From NCBI GenBank assembly GCA_013298125.1, contig JAAFJP010000034.1, positions 1 to 64,000 on the forward strand: a stretch of 64,000 nucleotides of DNA, in the 5' to 3' direction. Position numbers and translations under genes: made by a program. Numbering within the stretch: the stretch's first letter is position 1; each line of letters begins with the position of its first letter. Source of the stretch: Cytophagales bacterium. GTDB taxonomy: Bacteria > Bacteroidota > Bacteroidia > Cytophagales > Spirosomataceae. Below are positions 8,941 through 17,490 of the stretch, piece after piece. Below the pieces are notes generated by a model. The model was given only the letters and a program-made list of their open reading frames with translations. It searched no databases and had not been told where the DNA came from.

Positions 8941-9045
8941 TAAGTGTTTAAGTGATAAGTTGATAATTCACAAAGGAATACATTTGCTTAACAACTTAAA
9001 AATCAACAACTTAATAACTTTTTAAAAGACCATTAACGAATAATA
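8941..9045. repeat. Word-like repeats between sigma factor and partner
   Basis: Units such as AAGTGATAAGTTG and, inverted, AACAACTTAA recur across the 121-base gap. TACATTTG at about 8979-8986 matches the -7 consensus and may give the next gene its own promoter. Confidence 0.4.
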
Positions 9046-9061
9046 AAATTTAACAAACGAA

Positions 9062-10708
9062 ATGTCAGAAAAGTGGTGGGATATGTCAGATGACGAGCTG
9101 GACGACCTTTTCAGAGAAGCCTCTGATAAAGTAGAAATCCCATTTGAATCGTCATCGTTCGACAAGCTCAGACATAAAATGAATGCACAACCCCAACCTG
9201 AATCTCCAAAAGGTTTCGGGAGAAGATGGTTGCTGCTTTTAGCTGGACTATTTTTTCTGGTCGGGGTGGGATTGGTGTATCGTTTTGGAGGTTTAAATGA
9301 AGGCGATTTGATGAATAAAAATGAGGTAGTTTCAAATACGATTATAGAAAACTCTGACAAAGAAAAAACTAAGTTAAATCTTGAAAATCAAGAAGTTAGA
9401 AAAAACATTTTATCAGAAAAAGTAGAAAAAATATCATCTTCACAAAACACACAAGGTACAATAGAGAATTCAACAGATTCAAAAGGAAATGAATCTTCGA
9501 TAAAAATATCTACAACTGAGAAAGGGGGAGTAAGTAAGTCTCATGTAAAGGCAAAAACAAATCAGTCGTATTTAGAGACACAAACCAAGTCAGGAGAACA
9601 AAGCATAATTACTAAAAAACAAGACAATCAATCATCAGTTAGAGAATTTTCTAAAACCAATAATCAAACAAAAATAAGAGAAGAATCTAACGTTACAGAA
9701 GGAGAAAAAGAGATTGCGATTTCTGAAAAGAATATTACGAAAGATGAGATTGTAAATCCATCTGAAAAAACAAAAACTTACACAGAAAATCCTGATAATC
9801 AATCTGTTGAAGGTTTTTCAAATTCAAAAAATAGTTTTGAGAAAACTCATGGTAAGTCAAAAAATAACAAAAAAAGTTATTCATCAAACTCAAAAACGAA
9901 CGGGCTATTTCAGTCTATTGAAGGTCAAAGCGTATTTATAACAAAAACTAAGGAATCAATTATTCCAAAAGAAAATACAAACGAAGAGACGGTTGTCAGA
10001 ACCAATTTCTTTGGGGCAGATTATTTGACAAATAAAAATACTAAATCTCTTTCGACAGATATACGAGCCATTGAGATTCAGCCTTTTGTGGATAGTTTGC
10101 CGAGAAAGATTTTTCCTCCTGAATTTTCACGATTTGGGGTTCGTTTGGCACTTGCCCCAGACATTAGTACAACCGAAACTAATTACTCACTGCCTTTGGG
10201 GAGTGCCTTCGGAATTTTATTTGAATATAGGTTGACTAAACGCCTTACTTTACAAACGGGTGTATCTTATTCGACCAAAAAATATAATGGTAGCTTTGAT
10301 GATTACCATAATTTTGAGGGTACATGGTCTAAATATTTTACCACAAAACCAACCAGTGTCGATGGCGGATGTACGATTATTGACATTCCAATTAATTTAC
10401 GCTTGAACATTTTTCAAAAACCCAAAACAACGTGGTTTATTAGTTCGGGGGTATCAACCTACATTATGCCAACAGAAGTTTATACCTACCTTCTTAATGG
10501 CAATACTATCAGAACGGTATCTTGGAGTGATGGAACAAAATATAATTGGTCTGTGCTGAATCTCTCAATGGGCTTTGAAAAGCAATTTTCAAAACATCTG
10601 TATTTTCAGGTTGAACCATATCTAAAATCACCGCTCAAAGGTCTTGGACGTGGAGGACTCAATTTGTATAGTAGCGGACTTTTGTTTTCTACAAAATATG
10701 AGTTTTGA
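9062..10708 (+). CDS. Anti-sigma-like membrane protein with C-terminal outer-membrane beta-barrel
   Basis: A 548-residue protein in three parts. Residues 1-54 are charged and presumably cytoplasmic, with MSDDELDDLFREASDK near the start. Residues 56-73 form one membrane helix. Residues 80-340 are a long Ser/Asn/Lys/Thr/Glu-rich linker of low complexity. Residues 350-548 have alternating aromatic beta-strands ending in KYEF, like porin-family outer-membrane barrels. The order implies one chain linking the cytoplasm, inner membrane and outer membrane. Its place after an ECF sigma gene suggests it holds the sigma factor and senses the envelope. That role is inference; the architecture is visible. 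Confidence 0.7.
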   Translation: MSEKWWDMSDDELDDLFREASDKVEIPFESSSFDKLRHKMNAQPQPESPKGFGRRWLLLLAGLFFLVGVGLVYRFGGLNEGDLMNKNEVVSNTIIENSDKEKTKLNLENQEVRKNILSEKVEKISSSQNTQGTIENSTDSKGNESSIKISTTEKGGVSKSHVKAKTNQSYLETQTKSGEQSIITKKQDNQSSVREFSKTNNQTKIREESNVTEGEKEIAISEKNITKDEIVNPSEKTKTYTENPDNQSVEGFSNSKNSFEKTHGKSKNNKKSYSSNSKTNGLFQSIEGQSVFITKTKESIIPKENTNEETVVRTNFFGADYLTNKNTKSLSTDIRAIEIQPFVDSLPRKIFPPEFSRFGVRLALAPDISTTETNYSLPLGSAFGILFEYRLTKRLTLQTGVSYSTKKYNGSFDDYHNFEGTWSKYFTTKPTSVDGGCTIIDIPINLRLNIFQKPKTTWFISSGVSTYIMPTEVYTYLLNGNTIRTVSWSDGTKYNWSVLNLSMGFEKQFSKHLYFQVEPYLKSPLKGLGRGGLNLYSSGLLFSTKYEF

Positions 10709-10726
10709 TTATAAAGGATTATAAAC

Positions 10727-10774
10727 TCAAAAAGGCGATAAAAATGAGTTTAGCTCAATTTTACCGCCTTTTTT
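10727..10774. terminator. Bidirectional terminator between convergent genes
   Basis: A long A/T-flanked hairpin with AAAAAGGCGATAAAA pairing with TTTTACCGCCTTTTT (one mismatch) and a TGAG/CTCA inner stem. It serves the barrel protein on the plus strand and the small lipoprotein on the minus strand. Confidence 0.85.
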
Positions 10775-10786
10775 ATGTCTAATTTC

Positions 10787-10915
10787 TTAGTTTCTACCTT
10801 TATACGCAGGCTTTTCGATGCTTGTGCTTCCGTAGGCAGGGCAATTGTTTTTTCTTGCACATGATGCCAAAGAAATAACAGCTAATAATCCTAAAATGAT
10901 GGTTGATTTTTTCAT
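10787..10915 (-). CDS. Small lipoprotein, 42 residues
   Basis: The frame from ATG at 10915 to TAA at 10787 encodes 42 residues. It opens with MKKSTIILGLLAVISLASCA: two Lys, a hydrophobic core and the lipobox LASC, so lipidation at Cys19 is predicted. The mature part is only about 24 residues, with Lys/Arg and Tyr and a second Cys. Short lipoproteins like this are common and functionally unknown in Bacteroidota. It ends 13 bases from a strong terminator. Confidence 0.7.
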   Translation of the reverse strand: MKKSTIILGLLAVISLASCARKNNCPAYGSTSIEKPAYKGRN

Positions 10916-11038
10916 GATACAGTATTGATATGGGTCGTGTAAGGATGCTTACACAACAAAATTACGAAAAATCTTGCCAAATATTGTTCTGCAAGTAATT
11001 AATTTTCAGTTGGTTAGAAGAAATTGCTTTAATTGTCT

Positions 11039-11130
11039 GAACACGATTTTACGGATTGATAAGATTAACATGATTTTACGGAAATTATAAAAATAATCTT
11101 ATCAATCCCATAAATCCTAAAATCGTGTTC
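11039..11130. repeat. Inverted repeat at the 3' side of the decarboxylase gene
   Basis: Arms of about 28 bases (11039-11067 and 11094-11130) pair except for a 7-base bulge in the right arm (CATAAAT). The inside repeats part of the left arm again (GATTTTACGGA at 11072-11082). It separates the lipoprotein and arginine decarboxylase genes and may end decarboxylase transcription. Confidence 0.65.
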
Positions 11131-11158
11131 TAATTTACTCATAAAGAACAATTCTCCT

Positions 11159-12643
11159 CTATTGTTCCACCAACGACATCTGTTCTGCCAACTCCATATC
11201 CTCTTGACTAATCACCAAGACCTTTTCCTCTTGCTTTTCCACTTTGTCGCCATAACCCAAAATTGTCATCATGCCTTCTCTGCCTTGTTCATCGGCAAAA
11301 AGTCGGGTCGTAATTGTTCCGTCTTCTAATCTGTCCACAATCACGTGCTTAGGTGCTGGAATCAAACAATGTTGAATGCCACCATATCCTCCCAAAGACT
11401 CCTGATATGCCCCTGTGTGGAAGAAACCCACATATTGACGCTCTTGACCTTCTTCGTAAATCGGCAAATATAAATCTGAACTATGGGCTTCGGTATTATA
11501 AAAATCCATCGAATCGCAGGTCAAACCACCTAAATTTACTTTCTGATAAGGAAAATTCCAGTTGTTCACAGGTAACATGATATACTTCTGATTCATCCCC
11601 CAAGAATCTGGTAATTGGGTGATGAAAGAGCCATCAATCATATACCATAACTCCTTGTCATTCTGTAACTTCTGGTCAATAATTTCGTATAAAACTGCTC
11701 CACTTTCACCAACCGTATATGAACCAAATTCTGTAAATAAATTCGGCACAGGTACATTGCTTTTGTTACAAATCCACGAGATAGATTCTACGATTTCATC
11801 AATCATCGACTGATAATCGTAGTTGAATTGAAGCGAAGTCTGAATCGGTAATCCACCACCCAAATCAATAGAATCGAGTTCGGGACAAACCTTTTTCATC
11901 TCGCAATATTTGTAAATAAAACGGCTCAATTCCGACCAATAATAGGCACTATCTTTAATGCCCGTATTGATAAAGAAATGTAACATTTTTAATTTATAAC
12001 GACTACTTCCTTCTATCTTATTCTTGTACAATTCCATGACATCAGAATACCTGAGTCCTAAACGAGAAGTATAAAAAGAGAAGTCTGGCTCTTCGTCCGT
12101 AGCAATACGAATTCCTAAATTTACCGTTTCGGCAGTAACTGATTTATCATAAAAATCAATCTCTTTAAGGTTATCCAAAATCGGAATACAATTAAATCCT
12201 TCATTGATTAACTCGCTGATATACTGCGTATAAAGCGGTAATTTATAGCCATTGCAAAGAATATAAGTCGATTTAGAAATCTTATTTTCAGAATATAAAT
12301 CTCTGATAATAGAAATATCAAAAGCCGAAGATGTTTCTAAGTGAACGTTATGACTTAGGACTTCTTCGACAATAAATTTGAAATGAGAAGATTTTGTACA
12401 ATAACAATAAGTATAATTTCCCTTATAATTGTACTTTTTGATGGCATTCTTGAAAAGCCTCTTGGAGTTCTCGATATGCTCACCAATCTTTGGGAGATAG
12501 GTGATTTTGAGGGGCGTGCCATATTGTTTGATAATGTCCATCAAAGGAACATTATTGAACAAAAGTTCATTATCATGGTCGATGTTAAATTCCAACGTTG
12601 GGAATTCAATCGTCTGGTCAATCAGGTCAATGTAGTTCTTCAT
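11159..12643 (-). CDS. speA: Biosynthetic arginine decarboxylase (Bacteroidota SpeA type)
   Basis: A 494-residue fold-III PLP-dependent decarboxylase that converts arginine to agmatine, the first step of polyamine synthesis. The PLP lysine is expected at Lys84 in YCYCTKSSHF, and the phosphate-binding glycine loop is LDLGGGLPIQ. The C-terminal beta domain contains CDSMD, whose Cys is the usual second-site residue. The length fits the short Bacteroidota form rather than the 650-residue E. coli SpeA. Other fold-III decarboxylases (carboxynorspermidine, diaminopimelate) are less like it. It is monocistronic. Confidence 0.82.
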   Translation of the reverse strand: MKNYIDLIDQTIEFPTLEFNIDHDNELLFNNVPLMDIIKQYGTPLKITYLPKIGEHIENSKRLFKNAIKKYNYKGNYTYCYCTKSSHFKFIVEEVLSHNVHLETSSAFDISIIRDLYSENKISKSTYILCNGYKLPLYTQYISELINEGFNCIPILDNLKEIDFYDKSVTAETVNLGIRIATDEEPDFSFYTSRLGLRYSDVMELYKNKIEGSSRYKLKMLHFFINTGIKDSAYYWSELSRFIYKYCEMKKVCPELDSIDLGGGLPIQTSLQFNYDYQSMIDEIVESISWICNKSNVPVPNLFTEFGSYTVGESGAVLYEIIDQKLQNDKELWYMIDGSFITQLPDSWGMNQKYIMLPVNNWNFPYQKVNLGGLTCDSMDFYNTEAHSSDLYLPIYEEGQERQYVGFFHTGAYQESLGGYGGIQHCLIPAPKHVIVDRLEDGTITTRLFADEQGREGMMTILGYGDKVEKQEEKVLVISQEDMELAEQMSLVEQ

Positions 12644-12658
12644 CCTAAGTTATTGTAG

Positions 12659-12825
12659 CTTTCGGCTTTTGGCTTTCAGCTATTGGCTCTGAAAAAATAA
12701 TTTTAGCTTTCGGCAATGGGCTTTCGGCTATTGGCTTTTTGAATACCTGTTTTTAAATTAATTTTCATTTCTTCAAAATAAAGCTGATTGCCGACTGCCA
12801 ACAGCCGATAACCAACAGCCAAGTA
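12659..12825. repeat. Word-like repeats (CTTTCGGCT / CAGCCGATA units)
   Basis: The left side repeats GGCTTTCGGCTATTGGCTTT variants and the right side carries the inverted text (GCCGACTGCCAACAGCCGAT). The halves could pair into a long imperfect hairpin. Within the 391-base gap before mpl nothing gene-like is seen besides this and the palindrome at 12929. Confidence 0.55.
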
Positions 12826-12928
12826 TTCCCTCAAAAAGTGTGCAAAAGTGCAATAAAAGTATGACCTTTGCAAGTAAATAAATTGGATTTATCCTATATT
12901 TAACGTTCTGTTATTAAAAATAGTTTAT

Positions 12929-13022
12929 AACCTCACCCCCCAGCCCCCTCTCCGATAGAGAGGGGGAGCTATTCGTCCGACTTCTCCCCCTCTCTAACGG
13001 AGAGGGGGGCGGGGGGTGAGGT
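12929..13022. repeat. G/C-rich palindrome, CCTCACCCCC family, copy 1
   Basis: Arms of about 39 bases (12929-12967 and 12983-13022) with few mismatches and a 15-base loop. Starts with AACCTCACCCCCCAGCCCCC. It ends 12 bases before the mpl start, so it is in the 5' leader of that gene. Related copies lie at 32602-32693 and 36043-36130. Confidence 0.8.
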
Positions 13023-13034
13023 TCTTATTTCCTT

Positions 13035-14396
13035 ATGCAAAAAATTCACTTCATAGCAATTGGCGGAGCGGCAATGCACAATTTGGCGATTGATTTACAT
13101 AACCGAGGCTTTCAAATCACGGGTTCTGACGATGAAATTTATGAGCCGTCACGGACTTTATTGGCTGAAAAAGGAATTCTCCCCGCTGAAATCGGTTGGT
13201 TTCCTGAGAAAATTACGAGTGATTTATCGTGCGTAATCCTCGGAATGCACGCTCGTGTGGACAATCCTGAGTTACTGAAAGCCCAAGAATTGGGCATTAA
13301 AATTTATTCATATCCAGAATTTATTTATTCGCAAAGCCTTCATAAACAGCGAGTTGTGATTGCAGGAAGTCATGGAAAGACCTCCATTACGTCCATGATT
13401 CTACACGTTTTGAAGTTTCATAATCGTAAGTTTGATTATATGGTTGGGGCAAGAATTGAAGGTTTTGATACAATGGCAAAACTTTCGGACGCACCCGTGA
13501 TTGTGATTGAGGGCGATGAGTATTTATCGTCTCCGATTGACCGCCAACCTAAATTTTTGCATTATCATCCCCACGTGATGTTGATGTCGGGCATTGCTTG
13601 GGATCATATCAACGTCTATCCAGATTTTAATGATTATGTGCATCAGTTTGAACTATTAGCCGATGATTTACCGAAAGCGGGCAGTTTTATTTATGATGAA
13701 ACGGATGAATTGGTTAATAAAATAGGCTCAGTAGAGCGTGAAGGCATAAAACGCTTTCCGTATCAGGCATTGCCAAATCGAGTGCGAGATGGTAAAACAT
13801 TTTTACTTTTACCAAATAAACAAGAATTAGAAATCGAAGTTTTTGGCGAACATAATCTTAAAAATCTGAACGGTGCGAGATTAGTTTTATCTCAAATCGG
13901 GATTGAAGATGAGGAGTTTTACGCTGCCATTCCATCCTTTAAGGGTGCGGCGAAACGTTTGGAATTGATTGGTAAAAATGACAATACGGTGATTTACAAG
14001 GACTTTGCTCATGCACCTTCCAAAGTAGAAGCGACTACGAAGGCAGTAAAAGCCCAATTCCCAGACCGTCAATTGGTGGCTTGTTTGGAGTTGCACACGT
14101 TCAGTAGTTTGAATAAAAATTTCTTAGGAGAATACGCCAATAAACTCAATGCAGCCGATGTGCCAGTCGTATATTTCAGTCCTAAAACCTTGGAACGCAA
14201 GAAATTACCTGCCATTACGCCCGAAGATATTAAAGTACATTTCAATAATCCTAATCTTCAAGTTTTCACGGATAATGATTCGCTGGCAGCATTTTTATTG
14301 TCTCAAAGTTGCCGTAATGCTAATTTATTGATGATGTCTTCTGGGACTTTTGGTGGGTTGGATTTTGGGGAGTTAGCTGAGAAAATTTTAGCATAA
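13035..14396 (+). CDS. mpl: UDP-N-acetylmuramate:tripeptide ligase (Mpl)
   Basis: A 453-residue Mur-ligase-family enzyme that joins recycled L-Ala-D-Glu-meso-DAP tripeptide to UDP-MurNAc, reclaiming cell-wall material. The N-terminal domain has the Rossmann-like IHFIAIGGAAMHNLA. The ATP-binding P-loop GSHGKTS lies at 111-117. The central EGDEY and HINVYPDF segments and the C-terminal domain (KDFAHAPSKVEATTKAV) fit Mpl rather than MurC. Its stop overlaps the ATG of a decayed Fic gene (TAATG at 14394-14398), so the two were once translationally coupled. Confidence 0.9.
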   Translation: MQKIHFIAIGGAAMHNLAIDLHNRGFQITGSDDEIYEPSRTLLAEKGILPAEIGWFPEKITSDLSCVILGMHARVDNPELLKAQELGIKIYSYPEFIYSQSLHKQRVVIAGSHGKTSITSMILHVLKFHNRKFDYMVGARIEGFDTMAKLSDAPVIVIEGDEYLSSPIDRQPKFLHYHPHVMLMSGIAWDHINVYPDFNDYVHQFELLADDLPKAGSFIYDETDELVNKIGSVEREGIKRFPYQALPNRVRDGKTFLLLPNKQELEIEVFGEHNLKNLNGARLVLSQIGIEDEEFYAAIPSFKGAAKRLELIGKNDNTVIYKDFAHAPSKVEATTKAVKAQFPDRQLVACLELHTFSSLNKNFLGEYANKLNAADVPVVYFSPKTLERKKLPAITPEDIKVHFNNPNLQVFTDNDSLAAFLLSQSCRNANLLMMSSGTFGGLDFGELAEKILA

Positions 14397-14470
14397 TGAA
14401 ATTCAAAATCTTACCGTCCGACATTCCTCCACCTTTTTCTATGTTTTCACAGACAAGGGCAATGGGATAA
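14396..14470 (+). pseudogene. 24-codon remnant of a Fic gene start
   Basis: The ATG overlaps the mpl stop and opens MKFKILPSD, the same nine residues that start the longer Fic fragment at 15396. The first 16 codons match that fragment with substitutions, then the frame runs to a stop at 14468. Upstream, GAGAAAATTTTAG from the mpl 3' end is also repeated before 15396. This is one arm of a direct repeat about 1 kb apart. Confidence 0.65.
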
Positions 14471-14505
14471 TGCTACTAATTCTCAATACAATATCAAACT
14501 AAAAA

Positions 14506-15171
14506 GTGGATATGACATACAAGGAAAATAATAGCTATTTCTTAAAATGTTTAGATTTAGAGTCAATGGGTTTTACTTTGATAGATGCTGATGACGAAAC
14601 TTATCAATTTAAAAAAACAGATAGTAAGATAACAATATTTTTATCTGTTACCATAATGTCAAATAGACTATATGGATTAAACAGTTGGCTTGTTTATGAT
14701 GAGATTGAAGCTTTGATAGATAGTTTAATGAATAAATATCAAATTGAGGATGTAAAACGCTATCCGATGACTATTAGTTTTTATAAACTTCGATTGAGTT
14801 ATTCATATATGTACGAAGCATACAATACTTCTTTTGAAAATAAAGAAAAAATTAATGACGTATCAGAATTAGTAAAAAAAAATATTAATGACGAATTCAT
14901 ACCTCTTTGGGAAAAATATGCTGATTTGCAGGTAGTTAATGATGAAATAATAGAAAAAATTCCACAGAGTGAATTATCTAATTATATAGTTGGGAAGATG
15001 TCATTGAAACGTTTAATAATTATGAAAATGTGTAAAAATAAAAATTTTGATGAATATAAAAACTGGTTACTTAATAACCGAGAAGTTGAATATTCACAAA
15101 AAGTGGAAGGTTCACAAAAAGCATTATTAATATTTAAAGATTTAATAGAGTACATTGAACGAGTTTATTAA
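14506..15171 (+). CDS. AT-rich hypothetical protein inserted between Fic fragments
   Basis: A 221-residue soluble protein with no signal peptide, membrane helix or motif I recognise. It is rich in Lys, Asn, Glu, Ile and Tyr, and its DNA is visibly more AT-rich than neighbours. It lies between two partial copies of the mpl-fic junction, so it was probably brought in or trapped by a duplication. The size, charge and composition recall immunity proteins of polymorphic toxins, but no toxin gene is beside it. Function unknown. Confidence 0.55.
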   Translation: MDMTYKENNSYFLKCLDLESMGFTLIDADDETYQFKKTDSKITIFLSVTIMSNRLYGLNSWLVYDEIEALIDSLMNKYQIEDVKRYPMTISFYKLRLSYSYMYEAYNTSFENKEKINDVSELVKKNINDEFIPLWEKYADLQVVNDEIIEKIPQSELSNYIVGKMSLKRLIIMKMCKNKNFDEYKNWLLNNREVEYSQKVEGSQKALLIFKDLIEYIERVY

Positions 15172-15302
15172 TCATCAAATATCATGCTCATTAACCACGT
15201 AGAAACTAAGCAATGGCATTAAATGTAAGTCACTCAATTTGTTCAAATTTAATTACATAAAATAAGGTCAGAAGTTAATTATTAAAACAAAAAGTAAACC
15301 TC

Positions 15303-15375
15303 TGCCGTTGTCTGTGTCTTCACAGACGACTTCCTCAATTCAATATGATTGTCTGTGAAGACACAGACAACGGCA
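15303..15375. repeat. Perfect 25-bp inverted repeat before the Fic fragment
   Basis: Arms at 15303-15327 and 15351-15375 are perfect complements, starting TGCCGTTGTCTGTGTCTTCA, with a 23-base loop. A degraded half-copy (CACAGACAAGGGCAA) occurs at 14449-14463 in the other junction copy. Confidence 0.8.
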
Positions 15376-15395
15376 AGAGAGAAAATTTTAGTACA

Positions 15396-15827
15396 ATGAA
15401 ATTCAAAATCCTCCCATCCGATACCCTTTTACCTCATTTTTCTATTCAAGAAGATGAGTTGGGAAAACGTATGGCTAATTTTCAAGAATTTCAGAATACG
15501 ATTCAAGATTTTACTTTTTATACATCCAGTTCAGTTGTGTATTCTTCCAAAATTGAGGGCGTTGAAATTGAGTTGGATTCTTACTTAAAACATAAATTAT
15601 TGGGCGTTAAATTCTTGGTGGATTATACCAAAAAAGCCGATGATTTATTTGAAGCCTATTCGTTTGCGAGAAGTAGAATTTTGAATGAAAAAAGCATTTT
15701 AGAAGCCCATAAATTAATCACTAAAAACTTTCTAAAAGCCTCAGAAAGAGGACGATGGCGGGTTTCGCCTATGTTTGTAATGGGTGGAGAAAGAATATTG
15801 TACGTTGCCACCAATCCCGAAAAATAA
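15396..15827 (+). pseudogene. Fic-family protein, N-terminal half only
   Basis: 143 residues opening MKFKILPSD. The segment SSSVVYSSKIEGVEIE is the Fic N-terminal domain motif that positions the inhibitory or substrate region (Fic proteins transfer AMP from ATP to target proteins). The frame stops at TNPEK, before the HPFxxGNGR catalytic motif, which is absent from the whole window. The stop lies 3 bases before a large G/C-rich palindrome, which marks the break. Starting at an earlier Met (15345) would run through the upstream inverted repeat and is rejected. Almost certainly inactive as an AMP-transferase. Confidence 0.75.
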
Positions 15828-15829
15828 AT

Positions 15830-15936
15830 GCCCCCCAACCCCCAGAGGGGGAATTTTTGGAATGGCAACTCTATTTTACATTTAATTATAATTTTAAAAA
15901 TCAACGTCTCTATTCCCCCTCTGGGGGTTAGGGGGC
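15830..15936. repeat. G/C-rich palindrome at the Fic breakpoint
   Basis: Arms of 25 bases at 15830-15854 and 15912-15936 match at 24 positions (starts GCCCCCCAACCCCCAGAGGG). The 57-base AT-rich loop holds nothing recognised. It ends 19 bases before trpA. Confidence 0.85.
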
Positions 15937-15955
15937 TTTGGTTTCAACTAATATC

Positions 15956-16735
15956 ATGAACAGAATAAAACAACTTTTCCAAGCAAAAAACAACAATATC
16001 CTTAACGTTTATTTCACCGCAGGATTTCCAAAAATTAATGATACTACGCTGATTTTGAAGGCTTTGCAAGACGGCGGAGCAGATTTAGTAGAAATCGGAA
16101 TGCCTTATTCTGACCCTGTGGCAGATGGCGAAACTATCCAACAGTCTAACCAAGTGGCATTGGATGCGGGTATGACCGTGAAATTACTTTTTGAACAACT
16201 CGCAGTTATCCGTGAGGCGGGTATCACCGTTCCGATTTTATTGATGGGATATATCAATCCTGTGCTACAATTTGGGGTAGAAAATTTTTGTCAAAAATGC
16301 CAAGAAGTAGGCATCGACGGCTTGATTCTGCCCGATATGCCCGCCAGTGTGTATGAAGACGAATACAAGGCAATTTTCGATAAATACGGAATACTAAATA
16401 CCTTTTTGATAACGCCTCAAACCGCAGAAAGTAGAATCAGACACATTGACGATATTTCGGAAGGGTTTATTTACATGGTTTCATCTGCCAGTACGACAGG
16501 AGCGAAAACGGGCATTTCAAACGACCAAGAAGTATATTTTGAGCGAGTAAATGCCATGAATCTCAAAAATCCAAGGTTGATTGGTTTTGGGATTTCGGAT
16601 AATGAAACCTTCAAAAAAGCCTCCTCACACGCCGCAGGGGCAATTATTGGTAGTGCTTTTATTAAATTATTGGGTACTTCCGAGGATTTGGAGGGAGATA
16701 TTAAGGCGTTTGTGGGTCGGGTGAAGAATGGGTAG
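15956..16735 (+). CDS. trpA: Tryptophan synthase alpha chain
   Basis: A 259-residue TIM-barrel enzyme that cleaves indole-3-glycerol phosphate to indole and glyceraldehyde-3-phosphate, passing indole to TrpB. Catalytic Glu46 (LVEIGMPYSDP) and Asp57 (VADGE) match the Salmonella residues Glu49 and Asp60. YINPVLQFG and VSSASTTGAK loops are present. The start MNRIKQLF at 15956 is preferred to an upstream in-frame Met at 15938 that overlaps the palindrome. No other trp gene is in the window, so trpA stands apart from trpB here. Confidence 0.93.
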   Translation: MNRIKQLFQAKNNNILNVYFTAGFPKINDTTLILKALQDGGADLVEIGMPYSDPVADGETIQQSNQVALDAGMTVKLLFEQLAVIREAGITVPILLMGYINPVLQFGVENFCQKCQEVGIDGLILPDMPASVYEDEYKAIFDKYGILNTFLITPQTAESRIRHIDDISEGFIYMVSSASTTGAKTGISNDQEVYFERVNAMNLKNPRLIGFGISDNETFKKASSHAAGAIIGSAFIKLLGTSEDLEGDIKAFVGRVKNG

Positions 16736-16760
16736 GGAGTTGTAAGTTATTGAGTTGTAG

Positions 16761-16794
16761 GTCGTAAGAGTTTTTATTACATTTCTCTTACGAC
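16761..16794. terminator. Hairpin after trpA
   Basis: GTCGTAAGAG (16761-16770) pairs perfectly with CTCTTACGAC (16785-16794) around an AT-rich 14-base loop. It probably ends trpA transcription. Confidence 0.5.
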
Positions 16795-16799
16795 TTATG

Positions 16800-16910
16800 T
16801 GAACTGGTTGATTGAGTTATAGCCCAAGAAAGATTTTATAAACTAACCCTCGCAAGGGTTTTGAACCCTTGCGAGGGATTTTGATGTGTACAACTTAATC
16901 AACCAGTTCA
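16800..16910. mobile_element. MITE-like element, 111 bp
   Basis: Terminal inverted repeats TGAACTGGTTGATT (16800-16813) and its exact complement (16897-16910). CTTATG flanks both ends (16794-16799 and 16911-16916), consistent with a 6-bp target-site duplication. In the centre (about 16845-16878) is a palindrome CCCTCGCAAGGGTTTTGAAC and its pairing half. No coding capacity. Confidence 0.6.
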
Positions 16911-16991
16911 CTTATGATTTAAAATCCATTGATAAACTTAGGAATCAATTTGACCGATTCATCGTTTTCTTTTTACAAAAATCTAAAAAAT

Positions 16992-17486
16992 ATGCTCATT
17001 CCATTCAAAAATATGCCAGATTATGCCCGTGTGTGGGTCTATCAAGCCAATAAAAATCTGACGGATTCAGAAGTCAATTATATTCAGCAAGTTCTTGAAA
17101 ATCAGATAAATAACTGGGCGGCTCACGGAGCTTCTTTGGCAGGTTCTGTTCAGATTTTTCACAATCGGTTTGTGGTTGTGTCAGTTGACGAAATGCAAAA
17201 CCAAGCCTCTGGCTGTTCGATTGATGCCTCAACTCGTTGGCTTAAAGAATTAGGGGCGGACATGAGTCTTGATTTCTTTGACCGTTCCGTTGCCTTTATT
17301 CACAATAACGAAATCCAAACGGCAGAAATGTTAAAGATAAAAGGCTTAGTTGCCGAAGATATTTTAACGCCTGACACCCTGATTTTCAATAACTTAGTAC
17401 CCAATATCCTTGAATTCAAAAACGCTTGGAACATCAAAGCATCGGATTCTTGGATGAAACGATATTTCCAATCCGCAACTGTTTAA
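16992..17486 (+). CDS. Conserved Bacteroidota protein of unknown function
   Basis: A 164-residue soluble protein with the conserved opening MLIPFKNMPDYARVWVYQAN. Homologues in Bacteroidota are often labelled ABC transporter ATPase, but no Walker A, signature or Walker B motif is present, so that label is wrong here. An upstream Met at 16929 is possible; 16992 is chosen for the family-typical opening. The msrC start follows its stop after 4 bases, so the two are co-transcribed, which may link it to oxidative repair. Confidence 0.7.
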   Translation: MLIPFKNMPDYARVWVYQANKNLTDSEVNYIQQVLENQINNWAAHGASLAGSVQIFHNRFVVVSVDEMQNQASGCSIDASTRWLKELGADMSLDFFDRSVAFIHNNEIQTAEMLKIKGLVAEDILTPDTLIFNNLVPNILEFKNAWNIKASDSWMKRYFQSATV

Positions 17487-17490
17487 ATAA

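Noticed and set aside
16992-17486. ABC transporter ATPase
   Set aside because: No Walker A, signature or Walker B motif is present; the name is a known misannotation of this family.
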